A stretch of 40,710 nt of DNA from Thermoplasmata archaeon (GCA_021826765.1 JAKAYK010000002.1:1-40710); one strand, 5' to 3'; shown: positions 24,305 to 33,374, counted from the first letter of the stretch. Notes: generated from the letters alone by a model not told the origin. Numbers and translations: made by a program.

Positions 24305-26292
24305 ACAGATATCTTGAATATTTTGTCAACACCATGAAGAGCTTCAACCCTGTTCACCTCAAGAAAAATCCTGTTATGTTCATCACCGAGATTGCGTTTC
24401 TGGTTTCTATTTATGTACTCATATTTGGAAAAGAGTATGGGCTTTCAACCACAGGCAATTATGTTCCTTTCTACATTATAGTTCTAATTCTACTCTTCCT
24501 TACTATATTTTTTTCAAATCTTGCAGAATCCATAGCAGAGGGAAAGAGCAGGGACATAACAAAATCTCTCAGGGAGATGAAGAAGGAAACAGTGGGGAGG
24601 ATTATACAGGACGGTTCTGAATCAATGATCAATTCATCCGACCTCAGGAAGGGAATGATTGTGGAGGTCAGGGAGAATGAAACTGTTCCAACGGACGGAG
24701 AGATCCTGGAAGGAAGAGGCAGATTCAATGAATCATCTATAACTGGAGAATCAAGGCCTGTGTTCAAGGTTCAGGGTGATAGTGTCACTGGCGGAACAAC
24801 CATAATTGATGGAAAAGTGAAGATAATGATCACCGCAAATCCCGGAGAGACTTTCCTGGACAAGATGATAGGAATGGTGGAAGGTGCAACAAGATCAAAG
24901 ACACCTAATGAGATTGCACTCTCAATTTTACTATCAGGATTGACACTTTCATTCCTGATTATTGTAACTTCAATGTTTTCACTTGAAATATTCCTGACTT
25001 CCCAGGCAAATATCATATTTCTAGTCATCCTGCTCATCTGCCTTATACCTACAACCATAGGTGCTCTGCTTCCTGCACTTGGTGTAGCCGCAATCAACAA
25101 GGTATCTCAGTTCAATGTGATTGCAAAAAGTGGAAGAGCCGTTGAAAATGCAGGAGATATAGATACAATAATCCTTGACAAGACTGGAACGATCACTATT
25201 GGCGACAGGGAAGCTTTCATGTTCTATACGAACAGGGGAGTCAAAGATGAAGATTTTTACACAAAATGCTACCTCAGTTCAATGTATGATGAGACAAAGG
25301 AAGGCATCTCTGTCATAAAGAAAGTAAAGGATATTAATCATAATGTTTCGGATGAAGAGACAAAAGGTTACGAGTTCATACCATTCACGTCTGACACGAA
25401 ATTCAGTGGAGTCAAGAAGGGAAAGGAATTCATCTACAAGGGTTCACCAAATGCAATTTGGGAAATTGTAGGATACAGGGACAATTTCATAGATGCAATA
25501 TGTGCTGAGATTTCAAGCAGGGGAGGAACCGCAATGGTTGTAACATCCAATGTGGGAGTGGAGGGTGTCATAGAATTCAACGATATACTGAAACCCTGGA
25601 TAAGAGAGAGAATTGACTCCCTTAAGTCAATGAACATCAAGCCTATAATGTGCACAGGCGACAATGAACTCACAGCAAAATATGTGGCTGCTGAAGCAGG
25701 AATAGACGAATTTGTTGCAAATAGCAAACCACAGGACAAATTCAGGAAAGTGGAGGAGGAAAAATCACTGCAGAGGATGGTTGCAATGGTGGGGGATGGC
25801 ACAAATGATGCCCCTGCACTGGCAAAGGCAGATGTCGGGTTTGCAATGAACAGTGGAACACAGGCAGCAAAAGATGCAGCAAACATGATTGATCTTGATA
25901 ATGATCCTACAAAACTTATGGATGTGATCTTCCTGGGAAAGCAGATCCTCATCACAAGGGGGGCCCTTACTACATTCAGTATTGCCAATGACATCTCAAA
26001 ATATTTCGTGATCATTCCTGCCATATTCTATGTGTTCCCTTATCTTTCATTCATCAATATTCTCGGGTTCACAAATCCGCTTCTTGCGCTTACATCTGCA
26101 CTCATATTCAACACTTTCATTATACCCCTTCTCATACCTTTATCCATAAGGGGTGTTAAATTCAAGCCTTCTGGCGTGAATGATCTTCTCAGGAGGAATA
26201 TACTGATATATGGAATGGGAGGAATTATTCTTCCATTCATTGCCATAGGGGCAATTTACTATATTTTAGCAGGAGTCGGTGTTGCATGGTAA
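24301..26292 (+). CDS. kdpB: Potassium-transporting P-type ATPase subunit KdpB, TTG start
   Basis: The catalytic subunit, 663 residues from the chosen start. The phosphorylation site DKTGT has Asp293; the actuator motif TGES is near residue 145; GDGTNDAPALA marks the hinge; and FSIANDISKYFVIIPA is the family's late transmembrane segment. I place the start at TTG 24301, which overlaps the kdpA stop (TTGA) and follows GGAGGG by 6 nt. The in-frame ATG at 24262 lies inside kdpA and lacks such a site. From TTG the N-terminus aligns well with other KdpB up to KKNPVMF. Confidence 0.95.
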   Translation: MNRYLEYFVNTMKSFNPVHLKKNPVMFITEIAFLVSIYVLIFGKEYGLSTTGNYVPFYIIVLILLFLTIFFSNLAESIAEGKSRDITKSLREMKKETVGRIIQDGSESMINSSDLRKGMIVEVRENETVPTDGEILEGRGRFNESSITGESRPVFKVQGDSVTGGTTIIDGKVKIMITANPGETFLDKMIGMVEGATRSKTPNEIALSILLSGLTLSFLIIVTSMFSLEIFLTSQANIIFLVILLICLIPTTIGALLPALGVAAINKVSQFNVIAKSGRAVENAGDIDTIILDKTGTITIGDREAFMFYTNRGVKDEDFYTKCYLSSMYDETKEGISVIKKVKDINHNVSDEETKGYEFIPFTSDTKFSGVKKGKEFIYKGSPNAIWEIVGYRDNFIDAICAEISSRGGTAMVVTSNVGVEGVIEFNDILKPWIRERIDSLKSMNIKPIMCTGDNELTAKYVAAEAGIDEFVANSKPQDKFRKVEEEKSLQRMVAMVGDGTNDAPALAKADVGFAMNSGTQAAKDAANMIDLDNDPTKLMDVIFLGKQILITRGALTTFSIANDISKYFVIIPAIFYVFPYLSFINILGFTNPLLALTSALIFNTFIIPLLIPLSIRGVKFKPSGVNDLLRRNILIYGMGGIILPFIAIGAIYYILAGVGVAW

Positions 26293-26942
26293 AAAACAGG
26301 GAATTTTTTAATCTGGTCAGAAGTTCATTTGTGCTGCTTGCAGTTTGCGTTCTTGTAATGGGATTTGCAATACCCACAGCAACCTCACTAATAGCAGAAA
26401 CTATTGATCCGGGAGCAGCAAACGGAAGCCAGATAAACATAAATGGAACCATATATGGCTCATACTATTTAGCACAGGCGTTCAACCAGAGTTATTTCTT
26501 CCAGCCAAGACCTTCTGCCATAGCTTATAACCAAACCGCCTCTGGTTCTCCGGGATGCTCTCCCAACACTAATCAATCTCTCAACCAGACACTGTCCAAC
26601 ATAAACCAGTTCGAGAACATGAATCCAAATGTTACAATCTCCAAGATACCGGGTGAGGTAGTAATGGATTCTGCTTCGGGCCTTGATCCTAATATACCTC
26701 TCAATGCAGCCAAGCTTGAGCAGGGAAGGGTCATCCAATCCATCTACCTGCTTTCAGAAAAGGTCAACAGGATAGTTTCTGAGAAATCCATCACATCCTT
26801 TGTGATGAACCTTGTAAACAGTACAGAAAAGCAGGATTTCCCAATTTTTGGTTCATTCTATGTGAATGTGATGACTCTTGATGTGGGCATTCTTGAATTC
26901 ATGCTTCAGAATGGAATAATCCAGCAATCCCAGTTGAGCTGA
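26286..26942 (+). CDS. kdpC: Potassium-transporting ATPase subunit KdpC
   Basis: A 218-residue subunit with one N-terminal membrane helix (about residues 13-36) and an extracytoplasmic domain. Family marks are FFQPRPSAIAYNQTASG, the loop ASGLDPNIPLNAA and the following QxxRV helix. KdpC associates with KdpA and helps K+ affinity and coupling. The Asn-rich insertion with several N-x-S/T sites (about residues 90-115) suggests glycosylation in this lineage. The ATG overlaps the kdpB stop by 7 nt. Its stop codon abuts, with no gap, the stop of the convergent USP gene. Confidence 0.93.
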   Translation: MVKNREFFNLVRSSFVLLAVCVLVMGFAIPTATSLIAETIDPGAANGSQININGTIYGSYYLAQAFNQSYFFQPRPSAIAYNQTASGSPGCSPNTNQSLNQTLSNINQFENMNPNVTISKIPGEVVMDSASGLDPNIPLNAAKLEQGRVIQSIYLLSEKVNRIVSEKSITSFVMNLVNSTEKQDFPIFGSFYVNVMTLDVGILEFMLQNGIIQQSQLS

Positions 26943-27752
26943 TCATCTCTTCACAAGTATGGAGTCTTCAGCAAAATCCTTTATTATTCTTTTTATGTCT
27001 CCATTTATTCTTACATTGTGGTATTCGTCAGGCCTTACTCCAAGAACAACGCAATCAGCACCTGATGTATAAAGTGCCTGCATTGCGATTTCCCTGACCC
27101 CATCCGTGTTCTTCACAATGATATCAGTTTCGACTTCCAGAGAGTCCCACGGTTTTTCCTCCATGAAAGCTTTGAATCCATGAATCTTCTTTCTGTCAAA
27201 ATTTCTCATATCGCATATGGTGAGCCTGGCACCTTCCGCATGGGCAAGCAGTACTGAAAGATAAACAGATTTCCTGGTGTTGAGCCTTTCTGTTATAGGT
27301 ACAAATATGTTCCTGTAATGTGTTGGCCTTCCGACAGAGGAGATCATTGCAACTGTCTTGTTTGTCTTTTTCATCACAGTATCACCTATGGAACCAAAAA
27401 TGGAAGTAGAGACACTCTTCCGTTGCCTATGGCTCATAAATGTCAGGTCATATGGCTTGCTATTTATTTCCTTCAATATTCCTTCCTTGATGTTTTTTGC
27501 ACTCTGTATCCTTGGAATGGATTTGATTCCCTTGGATGTCACTTCCCTGTGTGCATTCATTATGATAGCTATCTTATCACTCCAGGTGATCTCCTTCACT
27601 TCTTCCTTTATTGTGAGAAAAGTCAACTGGGAATTATATTTCATTGCAAAACTGGAAGCAATCTGAAAAGCCTTGGTTGAACTGCCCCCTTTTGCCATAG
27701 GCACAAGTATCTTTTCGGGTATCTGAATTCCCAGTGATTTTTCTTTTATCAC
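26943..27752 (-). CDS. Tandem universal stress protein (UspA family)
   Basis: A 269-residue protein with two USP-like domains: residues about 12-135, starting EKILVPMAKGG, and about 140-269, starting RNIFVPITER and ending DSILVKR. The first domain has GSIGDTVMKK, close to the ATP-binding GS-x-S/T loop; the second lacks a clear GxxG-S loop. It starts with GTG at 27752. Convergence with kdpC at zero distance is notable. In Halobacterium a USP-type gene (kdpQ) follows kdpFABC, and bacterial KdpD contains a USP domain. A role in potassium homeostasis is therefore plausible, but inferred from position. Confidence 0.8.
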   Translation of the reverse strand: MIKEKSLGIQIPEKILVPMAKGGSSTKAFQIASSFAMKYNSQLTFLTIKEEVKEITWSDKIAIIMNAHREVTSKGIKSIPRIQSAKNIKEGILKEINSKPYDLTFMSHRQRKSVSTSIFGSIGDTVMKKTNKTVAMISSVGRPTHYRNIFVPITERLNTRKSVYLSVLLAHAEGARLTICDMRNFDRKKIHGFKAFMEEKPWDSLEVETDIIVKNTDGVREIAMQALYTSGADCVVLGVRPDEYHNVRINGDIKRIIKDFAEDSILVKR

Positions 27753-27804
27753 ATTTACATATGTAATATAAATAATAAAGTTTTTCGTTCAATAATATAA
27801 TAGA

Positions 27805-27888
27805 TTTGATAATAGCAAATTTCACAACATATTATCAAAGATTCAAAAAATTTTAAAAAATTAAATCGTGGCATTGAATAGCATGCCA
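27805..27888. promoter_or_regulatory. Two inverted repeats between the USP gene and the pyr operon
   Basis: TTTGATAAT (27805-27813) is exactly mirrored by ATTATCAAA (27831-27839), with a 17-bp spacer, about 55-85 bp upstream of the USP start. TGGCAT (27869-27874) is mirrored by ATGCCA (27883-27888) with an 8-bp spacer, about 65 bp upstream of the gene at 27953. Both could be regulator sites for the divergent genes. The region is A+T-rich, so the first repeat is the less surprising of the two. Confidence 0.35.
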
Positions 27889-27952
27889 TTTTATCAAGAA
27901 ATGATTTCATGGAATATTGAAAACATTTACATGCATTTAATGATACAGGATT

Positions 27953-28432
27953 ATGGAATGTCTCATCATTAATGACGGCATAATACAGGGCTATGAAAGA
28001 AAAAACCAGCTGGTCCGCTTCCCTGAAGACGAGGCATTTGTAATAGATATGGATGCAATCACGAAGTATAAATTCAATTACAATGTGTACGGTGAACTTT
28101 CAAAATATATAGAATTCACACTCATGGCATTCCCTTACAGGGAAGCCGATTTTATTGATATTCTAATGTCAGGGGCCTCAAGGGTTGTAGTAAACAACAC
28201 AATCCCAGACATAACACTTAAAAAGTTCATGGATCTTTCAGAGGAGATTGTGATGAACTGCCAGTCATACACAGATGTGGCTAGATTCAGGAGTTTTTCA
28301 GGAAATATGTTCCTTTCATGCAGAATGTTTGACAATAATGGGCTGTATTTCTATTATGGGGCATTCGAGAAGGAGAGCGAGCATGCAATATGGCTTCCCT
28401 CCTTCCCTCAGGATCTAAAGAACGGTTGTTGA
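27953..28432 (+). CDS. HisA/COG1411-like small protein heading the pyrimidine cluster
   Basis: A 159-residue protein I do not firmly recognise. The opening (IINDGIIQGYERKNQLVRF), then AFVIDMDAI, then a strand followed by DILMSGASRVVVNN, resemble the strand-loop pattern of the archaeal proFAR-isomerase-related proteins (COG1411, HisA fold). Those are ~220-240 residues and carry more complete phosphate loops. This one would hold only about half to two thirds of a TIM barrel. It lies 66 nt upstream of pyrD on the same strand. A catalytic role is unproven. Confidence 0.5.
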   Translation: MECLIINDGIIQGYERKNQLVRFPEDEAFVIDMDAITKYKFNYNVYGELSKYIEFTLMAFPYREADFIDILMSGASRVVVNNTIPDITLKKFMDLSEEIVMNCQSYTDVARFRSFSGNMFLSCRMFDNNGLYFYYGAFEKESEHAIWLPSFPQDLKNGC

Positions 28433-28498
28433 TAGGTCATGGATTTCTGCATTCTTATGGAAATGATAAATAACACTGTGAAATATGTTTGATCAACA

Positions 28499-29401
28499 AT
28501 GTCAGGCATAAGTGTTAAAGCAGGTGGAATTTCTCTTGAAACACCGGGAATTCTTGCATCGGGCATTCTTGATGAGAATGGATACACCATGAAAAGAATC
28601 CTTCAGGAAGGGGCCGGAGGTGCAGTCACTAAATCTATTGGAATGGAGGAGAGACCGGGATACGTTCCTCCCGTTGTTTTCGAGGCCCATGGGGGGATAA
28701 TCAATGCAATGGGATTGCCAAATCCCGGAATAGACAACTTTGGAGATGAAATTTCAAAGGCAAAAGAATCTTCCAAACCGGTCATAGGAAGCATTTTCGC
28801 CTCCACCCCTGAGCAATTTATGAAGCTTGCAGAAAGAATGGTAGATTATGGAGTTTCTGCCATTGAACTCAATCTTTCATGTCCGCATGTCAGAGGGTTT
28901 GGTGCAGAAGTCGGCAGTGATCCTGTCCTTGTGAAAGAAATAGTGAAGAATCTGAAAGGTTCCATAAGCATTCCCATATGGTCAAAACTCAGTCCCAATG
29001 TTACGGACATCCTGAGCATTGCCAGTGCTGCATCAGATAGTGATGCAATAGTTTTGATAAACACAGTCAGGGCCATGGCCATTGATATATACGCCAGAAT
29101 GCCTGTGCTGACAAATACATACGGTGGACTTTCAGGCAGGGCAGTAAAACCTATAGGCCTGAGGCTCGTATATGAGGTTAAGAAGGAACTCGGACTGGAA
29201 ATCATAGGCGTAGGAGGAATATCAACGTGGGTGGATGCAATGGAATATGTCATGGCTGGAGCTTCAGCATTCCAGGTCGGAACTGCACTGTGGAATCACG
29301 GCAGATCAGTATTCAACGAGATAAATGAAGGGTTGGCGTCCTTCATGAATGAACACAACATTAAGAGCCTTGCAGAACTCAGGGGGGTTGCCATAAGATG
29401 A
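28499..29401 (+). CDS. pyrD: Dihydroorotate dehydrogenase, class 1B catalytic subunit
   Basis: A 300-residue FMN-dependent TIM-barrel enzyme that oxidises dihydroorotate to orotate in pyrimidine synthesis. ASGI near the N-terminus, the segment GLPNPGIDN, and LNLSCPHV with Cys128 as the likely catalytic base are typical of class 1. The late VGGISTWVDA and GASAFQVGTALW loops bind the FMN phosphate. The next gene, pyrK, makes this a class 1B (NAD-linked, PyrDK) enzyme. A TATA-like TAAATAAC lies about 29 nt before the ATG. Confidence 0.95.
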   Translation: MSGISVKAGGISLETPGILASGILDENGYTMKRILQEGAGGAVTKSIGMEERPGYVPPVVFEAHGGIINAMGLPNPGIDNFGDEISKAKESSKPVIGSIFASTPEQFMKLAERMVDYGVSAIELNLSCPHVRGFGAEVGSDPVLVKEIVKNLKGSISIPIWSKLSPNVTDILSIASAASDSDAIVLINTVRAMAIDIYARMPVLTNTYGGLSGRAVKPIGLRLVYEVKKELGLEIIGVGGISTWVDAMEYVMAGASAFQVGTALWNHGRSVFNEINEGLASFMNEHNIKSLAELRGVAIR

Positions 29402-30144
29402 TGGATCATGTCAGGGTCACCAGAAAGGTCAGGGATACACCAACAGTATTCTCGCTTTATTTCAATTGGAACAGAGATGTGGAACCGGGCCAATTTGTGA
29501 TGGTATGGGTTCCGGGGCATTCAGAAGTGCCAATGTCCCTTTCTCAGACAGGAAAAGAGAAATGCCTTACCATCAAGATGTACGGAGATACCACCAAGGC
29601 AATGGATGCTCTCGAACCGGGTGATTTCATATACATCAGAGGGCCCTATGGAAAACCGTTCTCCAGGGTGAAGGGAAAGACACTTCTCATCGGAGGAGGT
29701 TCAGGGATGGCATCTTTAAGGCCCATGATAAATGAAGATTCAACCGGCATATTAGCTGCCAGAGGGAAGGAAGAATTACTGTTTGAAAATGAGTTCCATG
29801 ATGGAAAAGCCATATGCGTTACAGAGGATGGCAGCAGGGGGATAAAGGGGATAATAACTGCTGGAATTGATTCGGTGGATCTTTCCGGGTTTTCCATGAT
29901 ATACGTTTGCGGGCCGGAGAGGATGCTTTATGCAGTTTATAAAAATATTCAAGGAAAGACTGAAAATGTCGAATTCTCCCTTGAAAGGAGCATGAAATGC
30001 GGAATAGGACTCTGTGATTCCTGCTCAGTTGATGGCTTTGAGATATGCAGGGATGGGCCCACATTTAACATGAAGCAGGTTTCTGAAATGGAAGAATTCG
30101 GAAGAACCAGGCTGGACAGGTCAGGTAAGAGGATATATTTCTAG
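29398..30144 (+). CDS. pyrK: Dihydroorotate dehydrogenase electron-transfer subunit PyrK
   Basis: A 248-residue ferredoxin-reductase-type flavoprotein that passes electrons from PyrD to NAD+. The FAD-binding barrel has VPMSLS where the family has R-P-x-S; the NAD-binding domain has GGGSGMASL. The C-terminal 2Fe-2S site is complete: Cys201, Cys206, Cys209 and Cys217 (CGIGLCDSC...C). The ATG overlaps the pyrD stop (ATGA). Replacement of the FAD-contacting Arg by Val in the RPxS motif is slightly unusual. Confidence 0.94.
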   Translation: MMDHVRVTRKVRDTPTVFSLYFNWNRDVEPGQFVMVWVPGHSEVPMSLSQTGKEKCLTIKMYGDTTKAMDALEPGDFIYIRGPYGKPFSRVKGKTLLIGGGSGMASLRPMINEDSTGILAARGKEELLFENEFHDGKAICVTEDGSRGIKGIITAGIDSVDLSGFSMIYVCGPERMLYAVYKNIQGKTENVEFSLERSMKCGIGLCDSCSVDGFEICRDGPTFNMKQVSEMEEFGRTRLDRSGKRIYF

Positions 30145-30150
30145 ATTCAT

Positions 30151-30780
30151 ATGTTAATGACAGAAAAGTTTCACAGTATACAGGGCGAGGGAAGGTTTAC
30201 GGGAATCCCAATGTTCTTTGTCAGAACAAACACATGCAACCTGAGATGCAGATGGTGTGACACCACATACTCTTTCACAGGTGGCCATGAGGAGAACAGT
30301 TCGGACCTTGCAAAGGAATGTGTTGATGCATGGGAGGAATGGATATGCCTGACAGGAGGAGAACCACTACTGCAGAGGGATGCGCTCAAACTGGTTACAG
30401 ATATCTGCAGCACAGGAAAGAAGGTTCTGATCGAGACCGGAGGCTCTCTCGATATAGCTCCATATACGAAGATAGATGGCACGGTTATAGATATGGACAT
30501 AAAGACACCATCTTCAGGCGAGGAAAAAACAATCAGAATTGAGAACCTGTCTCATCTCAGGCAAATTGATTATGTCAAGATGGTTATTTCTGACATGGAA
30601 GATTTTGAATATTCAAGGAAATTTATCGAAGAGCATGTCCGGGGAAATGAAGTTATATTTCAGCCTGCGTGGGGAACTGATCCTGCATGGATTGTAGAAG
30701 AAGTAATGAAGAGAAAGCTTCCTGTAAGGGTAATGCTCCAGGAACACAAGTACATCTGGGGCGAAAGGAGAGGGGTATGA
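30151..30780 (+). CDS. queE: 7-carboxy-7-deazaguanine synthase QueE (radical SAM)
   Basis: A 209-residue radical-SAM enzyme that converts 6-carboxytetrahydropterin to 7-carboxy-7-deazaguanine, the precursor of archaeosine in archaeal tRNA. The N-terminal FHSIQGEG signature, the cluster motif C-x3-C-x2-C (Cys29, Cys33, Cys36; CNLRCRWCD) and TGGEPLLQ are all present. The length is normal. It is 6 nt after pyrK and overlaps pyrC (ATGA), so it is part of the pyrimidine operon, which is an unexpected place for it. Two start codons (30151, 30157) are possible. Confidence 0.93.
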   Translation: MLMTEKFHSIQGEGRFTGIPMFFVRTNTCNLRCRWCDTTYSFTGGHEENSSDLAKECVDAWEEWICLTGGEPLLQRDALKLVTDICSTGKKVLIETGGSLDIAPYTKIDGTVIDMDIKTPSSGEEKTIRIENLSHLRQIDYVKMVISDMEDFEYSRKFIEEHVRGNEVIFQPAWGTDPAWIVEEVMKRKLPVRVMLQEHKYIWGERRGV

Positions 30781-32024
30781 CAGAAACTGCAGTTTTTTCT
30801 GGAAAATTTTACATGGACGGAAATTTTGAAGATCTCACCATAGAGGTGGAAGATGGCATCATAACCAACATCTACAAGTTCAGAAAGGGTATCCCTTCGA
30901 AACGTGTGGAACATGCCATACTGCCAGGTTTCACAGACATTCATGTGCATTTCAGGGACCCTGGGGAAACAGAAAAGGAAGACTTCGTATCAGGAAGCAT
31001 GTCATCTGTTTTTGGAGGAACAACTACAGTATTTGATATGCCTAATAACGCAATTCCCATAACTGATTATAATAGGTTCGATTCAAAGAAGGCATCTATA
31101 AAAGGTAGATCCTATGCAGATTATGGGTTATATTCCATGTACACGGGAAAGAATGCAAATATTATCTCAGAGGAATCAGCAGCATTGAAGATATACATGG
31201 GGGGAAGCACAAACTCCAAAGGAGCCGAAATCAATTATGAAAACGATTCGTTTCTGGAAAATTTTAAAAAAATGATCGTTTTTCATGGAGAAATGCAGGA
31301 ATGCCTGAACATGGGGGCTTTGCCTGAAATACATACTTTGCAGGAACACAGCCTTTCCAGAGGAATAGAGTGTGAAAGAGAATCTGCCCAGATTATTGGA
31401 AAAATGAAGTCCGGGAACATGGTTATGGCACATGTCAGCGACTGGGACAACGTCCACAATCTGGAAAATAGATTCGCCACAGAAATGACACCTCACCACA
31501 TGCTGCTCCACACTGAAATGAATCTTGGTGCATGGGGCAAGGTGAATCCACCCATAAGGGATCGAAGTATAATGGAGTTGAACAGGCAGGCATTCCTTGA
31601 CGGGAAGGTGGATATATTATCCTCTGACCATGCACCACACACTGAATATGATAAGGAGAGCATTGAGTATGGAAAGGCAGGAATAATCGGAGTTGAAACA
31701 AGGATTCCCTTGATGCTTGCGCTGGTTTACAAGAAAATTCTGTCTCTTGAAACTCTGGTGAGGACAGGTGCAGTAAATCCTGCTGAAAGAGCTGGCATAA
31801 AAAAAGGAATAATTCAGAAAGGGTATGCAGCAGATTTCTGTGCAGTAAAATTCTCAGACATGAAAAGGATCAACCAGGAAAGGCTGCATTCTAAAAACCC
31901 ATTCTCCCCTTTTCATGGTTTCGATGCAATCTTCCCACAGGATGTGTTCGTTGGTGGTGAACAGGTTATTTCTCAAGGGGATCTGGTGGAGGCAAGAACG
32001 GGAAAATATCTTGCTTTCAAATAA
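30777..32024 (+). CDS. pyrC: Dihydroorotase
   Basis: A 415-residue amidohydrolase that closes carbamoyl-aspartate to dihydroorotate, the step before PyrDK. DIHVHFRDPG holds His56, His58 and Arg60; ALKIYMGGS has the Lys expected to be carboxylated between the metals; SSDHAPHT has the conserved Asp-His. The start is the ATG at 30777 overlapping the queE stop; an in-frame ATG at 30687 lies inside queE and encodes unrelated residues. Last gene of the operon. Confidence 0.94.
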   Translation: MTETAVFSGKFYMDGNFEDLTIEVEDGIITNIYKFRKGIPSKRVEHAILPGFTDIHVHFRDPGETEKEDFVSGSMSSVFGGTTTVFDMPNNAIPITDYNRFDSKKASIKGRSYADYGLYSMYTGKNANIISEESAALKIYMGGSTNSKGAEINYENDSFLENFKKMIVFHGEMQECLNMGALPEIHTLQEHSLSRGIECERESAQIIGKMKSGNMVMAHVSDWDNVHNLENRFATEMTPHHMLLHTEMNLGAWGKVNPPIRDRSIMELNRQAFLDGKVDILSSDHAPHTEYDKESIEYGKAGIIGVETRIPLMLALVYKKILSLETLVRTGAVNPAERAGIKKGIIQKGYAADFCAVKFSDMKRINQERLHSKNPFSPFHGFDAIFPQDVFVGGEQVISQGDLVEARTGKYLAFK

Positions 32025-32184
32025 TCGAAACTGCCTTGATATGTCGATAATCCCTTGATAGTTATGTTTCAGAGAAACATAAGCGGCAGGGGCCCTCAAT
32101 TTGTCACTTTCTTCCTTGAAGGTGTGAGAGTTTTCAGGCACTCTCATCTAAGTCCTGAATTTGAAGAGTTAACATTCCCATATG

Positions 32185-32194
32185 CATATTAAAA
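32185..32194 (+). promoter_or_regulatory. TATA box of rnp4
   Basis: CATATTAAAA is centred about 25 nt before the TTG start of the Rpp21 gene. This fixes the TTG as a leaderless start in the absence of any nearby ATG. Confidence 0.55.
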
Positions 32195-32213
32195 AGGAAC
32201 TAATATCCGTTTA

Positions 32214-32501
32214 TTGAAGAATAAAAAAGTAAAGGACAGGATTGCACAGGGTCGTATTCAGGAACTCAATGCAATTTCATCATCCAATGAAGATATGAAC
32301 TACAGGCGCAATGCCATAATCCTCATGGAAAATATAGCAAAGAGGATGGATATTTCATTGAAGAAAAATATCAAGAGAAATTATTGCAAAAACTGCAAGA
32401 GGCCCTACGGTGATTGCAGCAGGGTAAGGCTGAAGAAAAATTGCGTGATTGTTACCTGTCTTGAGTGTGGTGATATAAGAAGGTTCAGATATCGTCCTTG
32501 A
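32214..32501 (+). CDS. rnp4: Ribonuclease P protein component 4 (Rpp21), TTG start
   Basis: A 95-residue zinc-ribbon protein of the Rpr2/Rpp21 family, a subunit of archaeal RNase P that with Rpp29 supports the specificity domain of the RNA. The N-terminal two helices (ARxxxL-type pattern) are followed by four zinc-binding cysteines: Cys58, Cys61, Cys82 and Cys85 (YCKNC...TCLECG). The size is normal. The start is TTG, 25 nt after a TATA box. The last 17 nt overlap the convergent 80-residue gene. Confidence 0.88.
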   Translation: MKNKKVKDRIAQGRIQELNAISSSNEDMNYRRNAIILMENIAKRMDISLKKNIKRNYCKNCKRPYGDCSRVRLKKNCVIVTCLECGDIRRFRYRP

Positions 32502-32727
32502 CGGTTTCAATTCTGAATATTACCTTGAATCCCTCAAGTGTTGCATGTATCTTGTCTGCAAACCAAAGAGAGTCCTCTTCCGTAGCGCTGTTCCCCCATT
32601 CGTAAACCATGTCGTGCTCTCCCATTATGGGCTTAAATCCTAATGATCTCAGTCTCATTATTATTTCACTTGGTTTAGCCCCTTCACTTGAAAAAGTAAC
32701 GCTGAGATATGTTTTCATTTTATCCAT
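32485..32727 (-). CDS. Small conserved-looking hypothetical protein
   Basis: An 80-residue soluble protein with alternating strand/helix pattern (a ferredoxin-like fold is possible). I recognise no family. It starts at an ATG with a TATA-like ACATAAATATGG about 23 nt upstream on the minus strand; a second in-frame ATG at 32718 is possible. Its end overlaps the rnp4 end by 17 nt, tail to tail. The codon pattern looks coding. Confidence 0.6.
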   Translation of the reverse strand: MDKMKTYLSVTFSSEGAKPSEIIMRLRSLGFKPIMGEHDMVYEWGNSATEEDSLWFADKIHATLEGFKVIFRIETVKDDI

Positions 32728-32778
32728 CGGTCATTTTATGACCATATTTATGTTTTTTTCATATTCGACGTTTTATAT

Positions 32779-33231
32779 TTATTGATTTTTCCTTCTAGCA
32801 TAAACATAAGTGAAAACGAGAAGAATCAAAACGGTGGCAATGATGGAAATCGCCATAAGATACCCGACCTGGCTGCTGGCAGGAAAAACAGTAAATTTCA
32901 CTACCTGGTTATGGAGTGTGAGATTGATATTTCCAGACGTGATGTTAGAAGAATAAAGTGGCGGAACAGAAATCGTATAATTGTAATTTTCAGGGGAGAG
33001 GCCGGCGATGGTGAGGTTTCCTCCAATGGAGAAATAATTCTTCCCATCAATGTGAACAGTGAAATTATCGCTATATGGCAATCCGCAACCCTCAAAAGTT
33101 GCTGTTCTGCTGGCCGTTGTGTTTGTTGAATATGAGTTTGAAAAATTTGAATAGTTGTTACCAGGAAATACCGTGGTGAAGATCAGGAGAACAAGAACGA
33201 CTGAAACTAAAACAGCAATTTTCTTCATCAT
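32779..33231 (-). CDS. Surface protein with Ig-like domain between two membrane helices
   Basis: A 150-residue protein with an N-terminal signal or anchor helix (about residues 4-22), an outer domain and a C-terminal membrane helix (about residues 122-143) ending in RRKNQ. The outer segment FEGCGLPYSDNFTVHIDGKN, followed by AGLSPENYNYTI, matches the short Ig-like/PEGA-type domain (E-x-G-L-P...W/F-x-V) abundant in Thermoplasmata surface proteins. Several N-x-S/T sites suggest glycosylation. The ligand is unknown. Confidence 0.65.
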   Translation of the reverse strand: MMKKIAVLVSVVLVLLIFTTVFPGNNYSNFSNSYSTNTTASRTATFEGCGLPYSDNFTVHIDGKNYFSIGGNLTIAGLSPENYNYTISVPPLYSSNITSGNINLTLHNQVVKFTVFPASSQVGYLMAISIIATVLILLVFTYVYARRKNQ

Positions 33232-33374
33232 ATCTTTTCGAAATTAATTGAACATTAAAAGAGTTGATGCTTTCATCCTGACACGTCAAAGTATAATTTC
33301 AATTTAAATTATTACTATTATTTACTAATTATTACTTTTTAGTTAATTAAAAATATTAATAGCATTACGAAACA

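Noticed and set aside
30687..30776. ATG at 30687 as start of pyrC.
   Set aside because: The extra residues are queE read in another frame. ATG 30777 overlaps the queE stop and starts the dihydroorotase sequence.
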